DNA from: Novakomyces olei
Taxonomy: Eukaryota; Ascomycota; Novakomycetes; Novakomycetales; Novakomycetaceae
DNA: 64,000 bases
Direction: 5' to 3'
Assembly (NCBI GenBank): GCA_016906335.1
Contig: JADEYG010000009.1
Location: forward strand, 983,001-1,047,000
The notes beneath the pieces are model-generated. The model was not told the origin of the DNA, made no database searches, and was given only the letters and a program-made list of their open reading frames with translations. The number at the start of each line of letters is the position of its first letter. Within the stretch, counting starts at the first letter, position 1. Shown piece by piece: positions 1 through 12,832 of this stretch. The position numbers were made by a program, and so were the translations under genes.

Positions 1-371
1 TCAATGACCTCGAAGCGAAATGGAGAAGAATTTAAAAGATTCATATTGACGATTACACGCTTATGACCGTAATTGTAATAATAATAATAAATAAATTAAT
101 TATTATTATTATTATTTATTAATTTTATTATTATTATCACAATTACCCGTACTTGATTCTAACAAAAGCTCTTGCATACTACGCAAAGGACATGTAAAAC
201 GTTAAAAATGTAAAAATTAATCAATTACTTTTTTTTGTATCACGAAAATGGGATCGATATTAACTGCCTAGATAATTGAATCGCACAAGGAAGCAAATGA
301 CTAAAACTCCATTGTTACGCATCCACAGGCAGGACATGCACTTGATAGCCCATCGAATATCGCGAGTACAC
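1..371. other. AT-rich left edge, no gene seen
   Basis: This stretch is AT-rich and includes an imperfect inverted repeat of ATT/AAT units around 75-140. It lies downstream of the RRM gene and probably holds its 3' UTR and terminator. I see no convincing exon here. Confidence 0.5.
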
Positions 372-1613
372 TCAAGCACCATTAGGCTGGTCCTCAGCAA
401 GCTTAGCACTGTCGTCAGCATTGCCAGTGGAAGCCTCAGTAGGAGTACTCTGCTCAGCCTCGCCAGTCTGGGCCTGAGCAACCTTCTCTGGCTTGTCCAT
501 GGCCTTTTTAACCACCAGGGTTCGGCCTTCGACTACCTTGCCATTCATCTCAGAAACTGCACGCTCCTGCTCCTCCTTAGAGGCAAGAGTAACAAAACCA
601 AAGCCTCGGTTGTGTCGCGTTTCACCGCGTTCGATCAGCTTCCGCACAAGGAAACGGGGGATTATGCGCAGCGATACTTTTGCAGACTGCACGTCAAAGC
701 CTGAAAACAGTTCCTTGAGCTGAGAAATTAGTAAACATTTTTATTTTATTTTATTTTATTTTAGTTTTATTTCCAAATTCCAATAGTCTTTATTCGTTTC
801 TGTTTTTATTATGTATTTTCTTTCCTTTCTTTTTCCGTTACTCATACCTTTGCATCATCAACTTCGGGAGCGATACCAGCCACAAAGATAGAATTGGGGC
901 TTTCAATACCGTTCTCCGGGGGACCCTTTCGGCGGGGAGCCGCCGTGCGGTTAAAAGGCGGGCGAGGTGTACGCCGCTGCGAGTCCTCAGTTGTCTGTTC
1001 CGCAATAGAATCGCCGTTAGGCTATGATTAGTATAATATTCAATGAAAAGTAGACTTTTAAAAATACAAGACGTCAACAAAGAGCCTAATATACAACAAA
1101 GAAAAGTATAGAGAAAGAGAAAGAAAGCGACAACACTCTTGGCTAGTGCGTACCTTGGTTTCGGTAAACTCCCGGCGAGGACGTGCGAGTGAAATCTGAA
1201 GCGGTCTGCCGAGGAACTCCTTGCCGTTGCTCTCGTCCAGAGCCTTGTTTGCCTGGTCTTGCGACTCGAACGAGATAAAAGCAAAATTTTTGAACCGTTT
1301 GAATGCTTTTATTTTGTGGATAACCACATGCGTACTTTTACCAGTTAGACTTGACTGACTATAAAAAAAACGAGTAAAACAAAGCGAATAAGCTATGCAC
1401 AAAAGCGCAAAGCCCTATCCCAACTTACACTTTGCCAAAAGGCTCAAAGAAAGCTCGTAAATTATGTTCCGTTGACTTGACAGACAGATTGCCCACGTAC
1501 AGCTTGGGCCCGTCTGTCTCCTGCTGCTGCTGTGTAGAAACTTCAGGCGCTCCAGCGGGCACCGCCGGCTGCTCCGAGGAGATAACCGTTTCACTTTCGA
1601 CCGTGTTTGCCAT
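372..1613 (-). CDS. Two-RRM RNA-binding protein (Sbp1/Rnp1-like)
   Basis: Four exons read on the minus strand: 1613-1429, 1334-1154, 1021-848 and 719-372, giving 295 residues. Introns are 94, 132 and 128 nt, with GTAAGT, GTACGC and GTATGA donors and CTAAC/TACTAAT branch sites; phases agree throughout. The first RRM spans about residues 38-115, with RNP2 KLYVGNLS and RNP1-like FKNFAFISF. A linker rich in Arg and Pro (RRTPRPPFNR, APRRKG) follows. The second RRM begins at SIFVAGIAPEVDD and has RNP1 HNRGFGFVTL. The RRM-basic linker-RRM order resembles yeast Sbp1/Rnp1, translational repressors of the cytoplasm and P-bodies, but the linker is not a true RGG box. Role is therefore inferred: mRNA binding. 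The start is the first ATG before the RRM and the tail is acidic and low complexity. Confidence 0.75.
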
Positions 1614-2309
<696 letters not shown>

Positions 2310-3212
2310 CTAGTCCACCGACTTTTTGAGTCGCTCAAGCATAAAAGTCTCATATTCATCATAAACTTTCAGTTTCTCCTTGCTTGCATCCGTAACCCGT
2401 TTAAAATCTTCGTCAAGCTCGAACCATTCTGAATTGTTGCAGACGTCGTCAGCAAAGATAGCCCAAAACTCAGCCCATGAATTAGCCCAAACGACATGTT
2501 CCTCTAAGTCCCGTCCCGACGTAATGACCTGACCTTCTCGTCCCTTTGGCCCCGGCACGAAATCCAGGCTGATATTGTTCCCGCATCCATCGGTCGTAAG
2601 GGGAATCCATTTAGGATGAGCGTAAAAAGACCCAACAGCATCCGCTGGAACAGATGTAAACTCCATCTCCATCTCGCAATCGTATCCGCACGTTGAACCA
2701 GCTCCAAAATCCCCAAGTGTCTCCATCCAGAGTGTGTGGTAGTATTCTATGCCTTTTGTATCCAGTATCAAATGAAGGTTCAAGAAAGCGTCCGCACCCC
2801 TATCTTGGCCATTGTGCACGGACAAGTACTCGCGTACATCCTGAGGCAGCTTGACACCCACTTTGCTCTCTACCTCGTCCAGCTCTTGCTCAGTAGCACC
2901 CGGGTTTAAAGAGAAGTACGCCAAATCAATCTTCTCACTGTACTTGTCCTTGATCCGCTGCCACGAGTCCGCAACCGCTGGCGGATCTGGCCAGCTTCGT
3001 AGGGGATTGCGTTCAACAAACAATAATTCCCAGCCTGGGTTCCGGGGAAGTTTTGCGCGCAACTCTTCTTGTGCCGAAGAATTGGCCCCTCTTTCGGTTT
3101 TGGAGTTTGCAGTAGATCCCTCATCCGATCCCAGAGGATTGCTGTTGCTTGGTGAATCTTTATTAGAGTCACTCGACGACTGTCCCTCGACCTGGCTTGC
3201 TTTGCCAGACAT
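2310..3212 (-). CDS. SMI1: Smi1/Knr4 family cell-wall assembly regulator
   Basis: Single-exon gene of 300 residues. Residues 1-50 are a polar, Ser-rich disordered leader. The SMI1/KNR4 (SUKH) domain covers about residues 80-255. Family hallmarks are visible: VREYLSVHNGQ, the conserved AHPKWIPLTTDGCGNNISLD block followed by PGPKGREGQVI, and SWAEFWAIFADD. In yeast, Knr4/Smi1 is a hub that links the Slt2 MAP kinase and calcineurin pathways to cell-wall synthesis and bud emergence. The protein is shorter than S. cerevisiae Knr4 (505 residues) because it lacks most of the long C-terminal disordered tail. It is transcribed divergently from SDA1 across a gap that is mostly TTA repeat. Confidence 0.9.
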   Translation of the reverse strand: MSGKASQVEGQSSSDSNKDSPSNSNPLGSDEGSTANSKTERGANSSAQEELRAKLPRNPGWELLFVERNPLRSWPDPPAVADSWQRIKDKYSEKIDLAYFSLNPGATEQELDEVESKVGVKLPQDVREYLSVHNGQDRGADAFLNLHLILDTKGIEYYHTLWMETLGDFGAGSTCGYDCEMEMEFTSVPADAVGSFYAHPKWIPLTTDGCGNNISLDFVPGPKGREGQVITSGRDLEEHVVWANSWAEFWAIFADDVCNNSEWFELDEDFKRVTDASKEKLKVYDEYETFMLERLKKSVD

Positions 3213-3830
<618 letters not shown>

Positions 3831-6167
3831 ATGGTACGTGCGAGTCGCGCGGCCGTACTGCCCACGAACCTTCCGCACCTGCAAAATCTGATAAAGAGGG
3901 ATCCGCCATCGTACCGTGAAGAATTCCTTCAGCAATGGCGGTACTATGAAACAACGAGGGACATTTTTCTCGCTCAGCCAGAGCACAGTAACCCTGAATT
4001 TGCAGCGCTCGTGGGCTTCATTGCGCAAGTAGCGCCCTCTTTCCCACAGGAAACTCGCGAGTTTCCTCAGCAGATTGCACAGCTTTTGCTGAGGCTGCAC
4101 GATCAGCTGCCGCCCGATTTGAGAGACAAACTGCTGCACTCGCTGACACTTTTACGCAACAGAGGAATAATAAGCGCTCCAGATTTTGTGCGCTTTTTGT
4201 TCCCATTAATCAGCGGCTCTTGTTCGCGGACACTGCGGGACGCAGTGTACCGTACGCTCGCGCTACTTGTGCGTAACGAAAATGCGAAATCGCGAAACGA
4301 GCGGTTAAATCGGCTCGTGCAGTCTCTGCTCTTTGCACTAGTGGCAGACGAAAATTCTGCCCTCAATGGATCAGGGCATTTTGCTGTCAAACTGACGGCT
4401 GAGCTGTGGCGCAGGCACGTCTGGTCCGGCGACTTGCAGGCCGTGGAGATAGTGCGGCAGGCCTGCCTCCACGGCCGGGACAAAATGCTTCTCGCTGCTC
4501 TCTACTTTTTCCTGGACCGGGACGAGGATGCAGAGGCGGATGGTGAGGGTGAGGGTGGAGCGGGGAACGAAATGGATCTCGTCCGGAAACTACAGCACCA
4601 GTCTACCATCAACAAGTCGTCTAAAGCACGTGAAAAACAGGTCGCTAAAGCCCTGGCTGCGTTTCATAAACGAGAAAAATTACGGAAAAAGAACAGTGTC
4701 CTCGATTTTTCTGCTCTCCAGCTCGTCAATGACCCTCAGGGGTTTAGCGAACTGCTCTTTCACCGCTACTTGACAAACAATAATAATAATAATTTTAATA
4801 ATAATTATAATAACCCTAACCCTAACCCTGGCACTACATTTACCAGACTACCGGCGGCTCAGCGCACAGTTGTGCTGCAGCTCGTCACGCGACTCGTGGG
4901 CCTTCACAAACTCACGCTTCTGCCGCTCTATTCTTTTATGCAAAAATTCCTTTCACCTAAACAGCGCGACGTGACACAGTACTTGGCTTTTGTTGCACAG
5001 AGCACTCACGAATTTGTGCCTCCAGACGCGATTACGCCAGTGCTGTTGAAAATAGCCAACGAGTTTGTTACTGCCGGAGTGGCTTCTGAGGTTGTTACTG
5101 CGGGAATAAACGGCATTAGAGAGATATGTGCTCGCCAGCCGCTGGCGATTACACCCGAGCTACTCCAGGATCTAACAGAGTACAAGGGATCGAGGGACAA
5201 AGGGGTCATGATGGCGGCAAGATCCCTGCTTTCTCTCTACAGGCAAGTTGCTCCAGATATGCTGAAGAGACGGGACCGTGGCCGTAAAGCTGCAATGCTT
5301 CCGCAACAGCAAAAGGGACAGGATAGCGGTAGTGTTGGAGGCAGCTTGGGTGTTCAGTTTGGCGTAGACAGGCACACTGTCCATGGAATCCCAGGCTTAG
5401 ATTTACTGGAAGCTTATACGGCAGAAAATGAGGGCGGAGAACCAGCGTCTGACGATTGGAAGCAGTGGCACGTTGAAGAGGACAAGGACACTGATGATGA
5501 AGGCTGGATCGATGTTGAGCCAGACGGTCCTGATTTGAGCGTGAGTGACTCGGATTCAGATTCAGATTCATATTCAGACTCAGATTCAGATTCAGATTCT
5601 GGTTCAGATTCTGGTTCAGATTCTGGTTCAGATTCATATTCAGGTTCAGATTCTGGTTCAGGTTCAGGTTCAGATTCAGTTGCAGACTCACAGTCTAAAC
5701 CAACTCTTGTCCGCGGAAAAGATGGTGACGAGTTACAAGCATTCAGTTCAATCGCCACCCGGAAGATTCTTACTCCAGCAGACCTGAAAAAGCTGCAGGA
5801 GCTTCGGCAGAAAGCCGCCGAACAAAGCACGACAGTCCACAAACGTACAAGCAGTATTAATGTTGAAGAAGAGCAAGATGGAAGTGTGGACGCGGCAGTT
5901 ATTGAAGGACCGCGTAAACGCGCTAAACAGGATCGCGAGGCCCGATTGGCTACGGTAATGGCGGGCCGAGAAGGCCGAGGCAAATTTGGGTCTGCCAAAG
6001 GCGAGAAAAAGCAAGGAAAATCCACAACAAATAAGGAAAAATCTAGAAAAAAGGCGTTTATGATGACGATACACAAGCGTGGCCGAGGCACAAAGGGCCG
6101 AAGTCTTGTGGACACGCAGAAACGGATGCGTGATCATGTAAATAAGCAAAGGAAGATGAAGAGGTAG
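3831..6167 (+). CDS. SDA1: Sda1, 60S ribosome biogenesis factor
   Basis: Single exon, 778 residues, close to yeast Sda1 (767). The family opening is clear (LPTNLPHLQNLIKRDPPSYREEF), followed by the helical repeat region to about residue 500. An acidic Ser-Asp tract encoded by GATTCA-type hexamers sits near residues 565-620. The C-terminus is very basic and ends with the conserved KKAFMMTIHKRGRGTKGRS block. Sda1 acts in the nucleolus and nucleus in pre-60S maturation and export, and is linked to the G1/START transition in yeast. Odd feature: an Asn-rich insert at about residues 316-334 (NNNNNNFNNNYNNPNPNPG), encoded by AAT repeats followed by three telomere-like CCCTAA units, interrupts the conserved N-terminal half. 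Confidence 0.93.
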   Translation: MVRASRAAVLPTNLPHLQNLIKRDPPSYREEFLQQWRYYETTRDIFLAQPEHSNPEFAALVGFIAQVAPSFPQETREFPQQIAQLLLRLHDQLPPDLRDKLLHSLTLLRNRGIISAPDFVRFLFPLISGSCSRTLRDAVYRTLALLVRNENAKSRNERLNRLVQSLLFALVADENSALNGSGHFAVKLTAELWRRHVWSGDLQAVEIVRQACLHGRDKMLLAALYFFLDRDEDAEADGEGEGGAGNEMDLVRKLQHQSTINKSSKAREKQVAKALAAFHKREKLRKKNSVLDFSALQLVNDPQGFSELLFHRYLTNNNNNNFNNNYNNPNPNPGTTFTRLPAAQRTVVLQLVTRLVGLHKLTLLPLYSFMQKFLSPKQRDVTQYLAFVAQSTHEFVPPDAITPVLLKIANEFVTAGVASEVVTAGINGIREICARQPLAITPELLQDLTEYKGSRDKGVMMAARSLLSLYRQVAPDMLKRRDRGRKAAMLPQQQKGQDSGSVGGSLGVQFGVDRHTVHGIPGLDLLEAYTAENEGGEPASDDWKQWHVEEDKDTDDEGWIDVEPDGPDLSVSDSDSDSDSYSDSDSDSDSGSDSGSDSGSDSYSGSDSGSGSGSDSVADSQSKPTLVRGKDGDELQAFSSIATRKILTPADLKKLQELRQKAAEQSTTVHKRTSSINVEEEQDGSVDAAVIEGPRKRAKQDREARLATVMAGREGRGKFGSAKGEKKQGKSTTNKEKSRKKAFMMTIHKRGRGTKGRSLVDTQKRMRDHVNKQRKMKR

Positions 6168-6918
6168 ATTTAGAGAATGAAGAAATAAATAAATAAATAA
6201 ATAAATAATATATTTGTATATACATATATATATACATATTAGCTGTGCACTAATTGCTACTTAAAGGCGTTTTAATTATGTGAAAATTATATTATTTTAT
6301 CGATATTACTAAGCCCAATACCATTGTACGCGCACGTGCTGGTAAGAAGCTGCTTTTCGCGTGATTAAACGCACATGGAACGCGTCAAACTCAAGTTTAT
6401 ATTTCCATAAACCTCAATCTGATAAAAATAACGCTCTGCACAAAATTAGACAAACGCGATACTGATCAGGATAAAAACACGGCAAAAATTTGTGCACACG
6501 CACATGCTGCTCGCTTTAAAATTCGAAGAGCGATTAGTCCACCACCGGAAATGAAGAAAACAAAGATAAAAAAACTAAATAACAACGCAGAACTAAAAAA
6601 AAAAGGAGTATTATTTTGGTGGGCCGCTTGCATTTCATAAATTGAATCCCTTGTTCAAACGCGTTGCAGAAAAAATTTCAAGCTCACATTATATGGTCTC
6701 AAAGTCGCCTCAAAAACAATAAAACGGCCATCCGAGAGGAATACCATGATACACAAGACAAAACAGACAATAAAATTCAACTAAAACAAAAAATGGCAGG
6801 AAAATTATTCAGATACAAAACAGTATTACAACTAGGAGACTCAAGAGACAGCAGCAAAACATTACAGAGCCAAAGCACCGCACTAGAACAAGAAACATCC
6901 ACCTGATTCAGATTCCAC
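6168..6918. other. Convergent 3' intergenic gap
   Basis: The gap lies between the 3' ends of SDA1 and the WSC gene. It holds a (AAAT)n run at about 6183-6207, TATATA-rich sequence near 6210-6240 and long A-rich stretches. An 80-codon frame at 6664-6906 has no family resemblance and biased composition, so I do not call it a gene. Confidence 0.5.
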
Positions 6919-8618
6919 TCATCGCGGCCGATTAGCACCGTGGCGCTGGCTATTTACCTCCTCGTCCTCTGAAGCGCGATGGTGGAGATCATCATCAGGG
7001 TTAGTAACCCTAAAAACTTTGCGCGAGTAATCCTCCTCGTCGCGTAAAGAAGTCCGTGAATAGTTGCTGTCAAACCGCATCATTAGACTGCGAGGATCGA
7101 CCCGCTGGTCCACGACCAAAGCTCCCTGGCCATAAGGATCATTGTCAAACTGGCCCAAAGGCGGTGAAGAGCCGTCGTGGGCCGAATTGTTATGAGGAGC
7201 CCAGTGATGATGGTGAGCAGCTGTAGAGTTTGTATGAGACGCACTAGACGTTAAGCCAGTACGGCTGTTTGTACGGGCATGGCGGCCGCCAAAGATTCCA
7301 GCCAGACTCGTTATTATAGAGGACCCACTTCCATCAATGGCTCCGTCCGCATCGTGCCGAGATTTCATCTCGGGACTTGCATCAAAGACCATATCCGCCT
7401 CGCGATTACGTCGCCATCTTTGATAGATTAAGAACCCTAACAGGAACAAAAGTGCTGCCGCGACGAGGCCCACAACGACAAATACACCTGCTACTTTGCC
7501 AGAACTCCTAAAGAAAGCATTGCCGCCTCCACTGCCATTAGACGCAGACGAGTGTTCCTCAGCCGTACTTGCAGTCGACGAGGGCCTTGAAGGTGTGGAG
7601 GAAGGTGTGGGTGCCAATGAGGACGAAAAGGCCGAGCTGGACAAAGTAGAACTTGAGCTAGAGGCCAAAGTAGTACTAGTACTGGTACTAGTAGTACTAG
7701 TACTGGTACTAGTAGTACTGGTACTAGTGCTTGTACTGGATGGACTAGTAGAGCTAGATGAACTACTAGTGCTAGTAGTACTGCTCGAAGCCTGTTTGTT
7801 AGAAAAAGAAACGTGGCTCACTTACTATTGAGGGCGTCACAAAGACGGTCATGATTGACGGAGCTTGAGACGATGCAGAAGAGGACGCAGGCGAGGAGGA
7901 GGAGGGGGAAGAAGAAGGCTGTGAAGGGGTATTTGAAATAAAAACTGTAGTAACCTCAGGCGCAATGCTCGACTGAGGGCTGGAAGACGAAGGTGAAGAA
8001 GAAGAGGCAGCGAGTGTAGACGAAGGCTGGCCCAATTGGTAGTAAATGTATAACCCATTATCTTGACTTCCACAATCATTGTCGCCGTACCCGGGACATG
8101 GATCGTTGCAGTTGCCCAAGTCCGTTGTCTCGCCCGGTCTTACATTACTGCACCAACATTGGAAATTGAGAACAACAGCGTAAGCGTAACCCGCACACTG
8201 GTCCGAACATGAGCCCATTGATTGGAACTGATTGTATACTAGAACCGTTAGATTTGTAGTCTTTATGTATACCTGGAAATTGGCATTGTTGTCATCGTTG
8301 AATGTCCACTTTTTGTTTTATTCTTTTTGCTTTATTCATTTTGTTTATTATTATTATTTTTTTGGTTTGTTTTTTGGTTATTTTTTTTTATTCGCGTTGC
8401 TTTATTCTTTGATCGATTTCTGTCTGTTTATCTTTTCTCTAATTGATCTCTGTAGATTGCTGTTTTCTTTCCACGTCTTCCACCTTACCTGGATCGTAAT
8501 CGGACCCCGTGTTTTGAGACGAGCATAGTGACTGTGCTCGCACGAGTGCAGGTACGAGGAGAGATAGAATCAGAGTCGGGAATGACACGTGCCGCCGGCG
8601 GGCCGTGTGACATTTCAT
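6919..8618 (-). CDS. WSC-domain cell-wall stress sensor, single-pass membrane
   Basis: Exons 8618-8489, 8238-7826 and 7791-6919 give 471 residues; introns are 250 nt and only 34 nt. The start is the ATG at 8618, giving a basic then hydrophobic signal peptide (PTLILSLLVPALVRA). The WSC domain at about residues 25-115 has the expected cysteines: SLCSSQNTGSDYDP, MGSCSDQCAGYAYAV, CWCSN, NCNDPCPGYGDNDCG. A long Ser/Thr mucin-like stalk follows, then one membrane span (VAGVFVVVGLVAAALLFLLGFLIY) and a cytoplasmic tail. Wsc1-3 proteins are mechanosensors that signal through Rho1 and Pkc1. Part of the stalk is encoded by near-palindromic ACTAGT/GGTACT units at about 7675-7780. The short last intron has GTAAGT, CTAAC and CAG; reading through it meets a stop after six codons. 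Confidence 0.85.
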
Positions 8619-9693
8619 TGATCTCAAGTTATATGACTGCTTGAATTTTACTGTGCTACCCTCCGCTTATTCAGCGTTGGTACGGTCCTTTTCTTCCGCG
8701 GGTACGTATGTCCAATCCGTCGCTTAACTTTCCCAGTGTGAGGCGGTGCCGCTCGAGCTGCAGAGCCTTCTTTTTCTGTGCAGGCAAAAGAATGTACAAA
8801 AGGACAAAACGAGAGGAGAGAAAGAGTGCTGGAGCGACCGGCTTTACAAAGAGCCTTTAGTAATTAAACACAAAAGTGCCGCCAAAGACTTACAGACTGC
8901 TCTCTCACTTTAAGTGCATAGGGCCCTGCGCATTGGCACTGATCGGCGTAACAATAAACAAATAAAAGGTACAAGAACGCCGAGTTTTCATGGATGATCA
9001 TAATGTACTGGCTTTATTTTTAGTAGAATTACTTGCTTGTATTGTATTGCACATTAAAAGCTGTGGCCGCTTATAATTATTGTTCATTATATTCTATATT
9101 TATGCTCGCTTTACCATTAATGTTTGGCTGAAAATTATTATATATAGTAATTATATATAGAAATACACATTCGCCATCCTGTGTGAATACGCTTTTATAT
9201 AGGGCGCTACTTTTATTTATGGCGCTTTTGTTATATCCCGTGCACCCGTGTACATGATTAGGTTACATTTTTGTGCCAATCGAGACGTGGATCCCGAATG
9301 GCTACAAGCACGGAATTTCTATTACTGGGTCGGAAAAGACGGGTTGTCTTGTCCGTCCAAAATACCTGATTTTATCAGATTCAAATGGCTTTCGATCAGC
9401 AGATTTAATCAATCGTATCGCTTTTTTTATTCAAACTAATTAAACTAATTATATTAAATTGTTTACTTTTCAATTTATCTAATTTCAATTTAATTCAAGT
9501 TTGAAAAATTCACTTTTATTGAACTGTCTCATATACAGTCGAGCGCTTAATAATAGGGAAAAACATAATAAAGAACAAATTAATTAAAAAAAAATAAATA
9601 AATAAATAAATAAAGAAAAGCAATGCTTGTCAGTATCGATTGCTTCCAAAATTCAAATTTTAAACTATTCTATCCTTATTATCGACCACTGTA
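8619..9693. promoter_or_regulatory. WSC gene promoter and MEF2 3' region
   Basis: About 1.1 kb between two minus-strand genes. The part nearest 8619 should be the WSC promoter and the part nearest 9693 the MEF2 terminator. I see AT-rich DNA, a (AAAT)n run near 9592-9614 and no convincing exon or tRNA. Confidence 0.45.
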
Positions 9694-12475
9694 TCAGCTC
9701 CGGACAGGCTCAAACTTGTCGACTGTCTGGGTAAAAGTGCCGTGGCCTCGAGTCAGACTCTGCAGTACACGGTTGTACCCCACCATATTCACCAAGGGCA
9801 CACGTGCCCGAATGACTTGAGTCCGCTGGGGCTGTTGCAGGGCGAGCGCCTCGTGCATTGTAGGATCGGGTGGAGCATAGACTCGGCCCTGTTCGTGCTG
9901 GGCAGAGACAGAATCAAGCGTACTCGTCTCATACACATCCCCATTACGAACGCCAGCAATATCGTTTGCCACTGCTCCAACGTACTGTTCCTCCACGGTA
10001 ATGGCAACGTCCATTACTGGCTGCAAAAGGCAAACGTCTCCCATAGCTGCCGCGTTTATACACTGGGAAAGGGCCTGTCTGACTGCGGCAATCAGAGCAT
10101 GAGCGTTTGTTGCTCCTGCTGTAGCATCGACCTGGTCTAATGACACAGTAACATTGATTAGAGGATGGCCTTGGATACGGCCGCGTACAAGCCCAGCCTC
10201 TGCACCTTGCACTAGTGCAGTCTGGACTTGCTGCCGCGACAAGTCAGCAGCCTTGGCAACCTGCTCAAGGACAGTACGGGGACAAGTTATAAAGTTACTC
10301 TGGCCGACTGCAAATGTTTCCCGCTTGCCCTGCTTACCGTCTGGATTAGTGCCCTTTCTTTCCCAACTTTTTGCCTTTGCACTCCGCTCTTGCGTGCTTT
10401 GCCTGCATGCATCAGCATCGCTCTGCTCTGCCGGTCTAACTTGCAAAGTTACTCCTGCCACTAACGTCTTTGCACCTACTTGCTGCTCATACGCATGTGC
10501 CACAGAAGGCAGTGGCCGGGTTACTGATTCCTTGTAATTGATCTCCAACGGTCCCATCTCCATTCGAGCCTTGAAATGATCACGCAGCCTTTTAGCCCCA
10601 ATATCCAGATGAAGTTCGCCCATCCCGGCCAGCAGTAACTGGCCAGTGGCCTCGTTTACACTGACAGAGAAGCTTGGATCTTCTTGCACAAGCGAGGCCA
10701 GAGCTTGCTCTAGCGGTTTTTGCTCGCCTACTGAAGCTGGCTCCAGGCTGGCCATATAAACAGGCGGAGGCACACTAATAGGCAGCAATTGCAGTGTCTT
10801 TTTGGAGTCTCGCTGCGCAATTAAAGTGTCCCCAGTACGAATGGCTTTAGCACCTGCAATCACACAAATGTTGCCCGCTGGGACAGAGGCAACTTGCCTA
10901 AGGTCGTCGGCAAAGGCGTACATAACTTTGGAAACCCGCTCTGTGCTCTGCGTCCGAGTATTGAATACTGTGGCCCCAGAGTGTAAGGTGCCAGAGTACA
11001 CGCGTGTATAAACCAGAGGGCCACGTTGAGCATCGTGTAAGACTTTGAACGCCAGAGCACATAGACTGGGCTCGTGCAGGCTGGGTTTGTAGCCAGTTTT
11101 GGGGGCAATCTTACTGTTATTGCTACCTTTATTATTTGTAGTCTTGGTTTCGAAACCAGTCTCAAGATCCCCGATTTGCAAAGTAAAAGGCGGAGGCCGC
11201 TCTAGCGGGTTAGGCAAGTACTTTAGTATAGCGTCGAGTAGAGGCTGAACCCCAGTATTGCGGAAAGAGGCGCCTAAAAGCACGGGAACAAGGACGCTTG
11301 CCTTTGTAGCCCGAGCTAGAGCTGCTTCGATTAGAGGGACAGGTACGGAAAGCGCACTTGACGCTTCAGCAAAGTGCTCTAGAAAAGTATCATCGACTTC
11401 AGCCAGCGATTCTACAAGTGCCGTACGCGCACGATCAACTTCTGCCCTCACTGAAGGACGTGTGGCACTTGAAAGTGGGTACACATTCGGCTCGCCGTCC
11501 TTCCATACTATTAGTCTGTCTGCCAGTATATCCACGAGTCCGCAAAACGTTGTATCAAAACTAGAAGCCTGCACGTCGCCCTCGAGAGGTGAAGTGGATG
11601 AGGCAAAGTAGGGCAGCTGTAGTACTGCCGGTCTTGCACCTAAGCGAGACGCCACTTGCTTTACTGCCCTGCCAAATCCAGCGCCTACACGGTCCATTTT
11701 ATTTACGAAAAAGATGTTGGGCAACCTGTGCTGAAACTGAGTCTGGCGCCACACTTTTTCCGTTTGTGCCTCGACTCCTTTCACTGCATCCAGGATACAC
11801 ACTGCCCCGTCAAGGACACGAACACTGCGCTCTACTTCAAAAGTAAAATCTGCGTGCCCGGGTGTATCAATAAGGTTGATTCGGTGGCCTTGCCAGGCAA
11901 AAGTTATGGCCGCCGAGTTGATTGTAATACCACGTTCACGTTCTTCCGGAAGGTAGTCCATTACCGTTGATCCAGAGTCAACCTCTAGCTGTAAGCAAAA
12001 TGTGGCATTGTAACAGCCAAATCTAGCAAAAGGATAGAAACAACATGTCTAACGTGCGACGATAACTTGAGAGCAGATCCATAAAAAAGAGAACTGAAAA
12101 GAGAGCAAAGAGCCAAAAGAGCAAAGAGAGTAAACCGTAGAAGACGCAACGTCATTACAAAGGCCAAACAATCCATACAAGAATATTTGCAGACTAAAGC
12201 CGAAAGGAAATTGAGAAAACGTACCGCCAATCGCTCTCGTGTAGCCGCCATAGTAAAGCATACGTTCTGTCGTAGTAGTTTTGCCCTACCAGAAAAAAGT
12301 CAGTACTCCAATAAACGTTTCAGTCTCGTACGGCGTCGATGTGTGCTACAATGCCAATATTACGAACAAGACGGGCGTCAGTATCGGCAGTAGGTTTCCC
12401 GTCCGCTGCGGCGGTCGCGTAGCGCCGCAGTAAGCGGCCTACATGTATGTACGGCAGTCGAATGCGTGTTATCAT
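9694..12475 (-). CDS. MEF2: Mitochondrial ribosome-releasing factor 2 (EF-G2)
   Basis: Three exons: 12475-12332, 12285-12225 and 11984-9694, 831 residues (yeast Mef2: 819). The first 35 residues are Arg-rich with no acidic residue until DGKP, a typical mitochondrial presequence. G1 is AHIDAGKTTTTER, the switch region has RERGITI, G3 is DTPGHADF and G4 is NKMD. EF-G domains II-V follow, including LLAGMGELHLDI and the C-terminal VPLVNMVGYNRVLQSLT. Mef2/EF-G2mt splits mitochondrial ribosomes together with RRF and hydrolyses GTP. The first intron (46 nt, TACTGAC branch) falls inside the P-loop between HIDA and GKTT; if retained it gives a stop after three codons. Intron 2 is 240 nt. It is divergent from VPS17. 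Confidence 0.92.
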
Positions 12476-12832
12476 GCCATGAAACCTTTGGAATAGTTGT
12501 TCAAACTTTTAAAGTTGAAATTGAATAGACTTTATTATGGAAATAGTGGATTCACCACTGTTTGCAAAGTTAGGGATTGGATAGAGTGTTACAAGAAAGT
12601 GCAAGGCAGACAGAATTTAATGTGTAGTGTGATAACGGGTATTGTGTAAAGTTGTAACGTTTAATGTACCGTGCGCTACATTAGCTTGGAAAGAAACTGG
12701 GAGAGTATTGCGAAAGTGTATAACGTGTACAGGGTTACCCACAAAGTACCATACATTATACACAAGTGAAATAGTACCCTGCTCTAACCCCGTGAGTCAC
12801 ACAGCACGAGAGGATACTGTAAAGAGCCAGGC
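12476..12832. promoter_or_regulatory. Divergent MEF2-VPS17 promoter
   Basis: This 357-bp gap separates the divergent MEF2 and VPS17 start codons and must contain both promoters. I see no canonical TATA box and no further gene. Confidence 0.5.

Noticed and set aside
5206-5691. Minus-strand Asn/Leu-rich frame
   Set aside because: Antisense of the SDA1 Ser-Asp tract; the plus strand codes for the conserved Sda1 protein.
6664-6906. 80-codon plus frame between SDA1 and the WSC gene
   Set aside because: Lys/Gln/Ser-biased composition from A-rich DNA, no family and no promoter; probably chance.
9248-9439. 63-codon frame in the WSC-MEF2 gap
   Set aside because: No domain and AT-driven composition.
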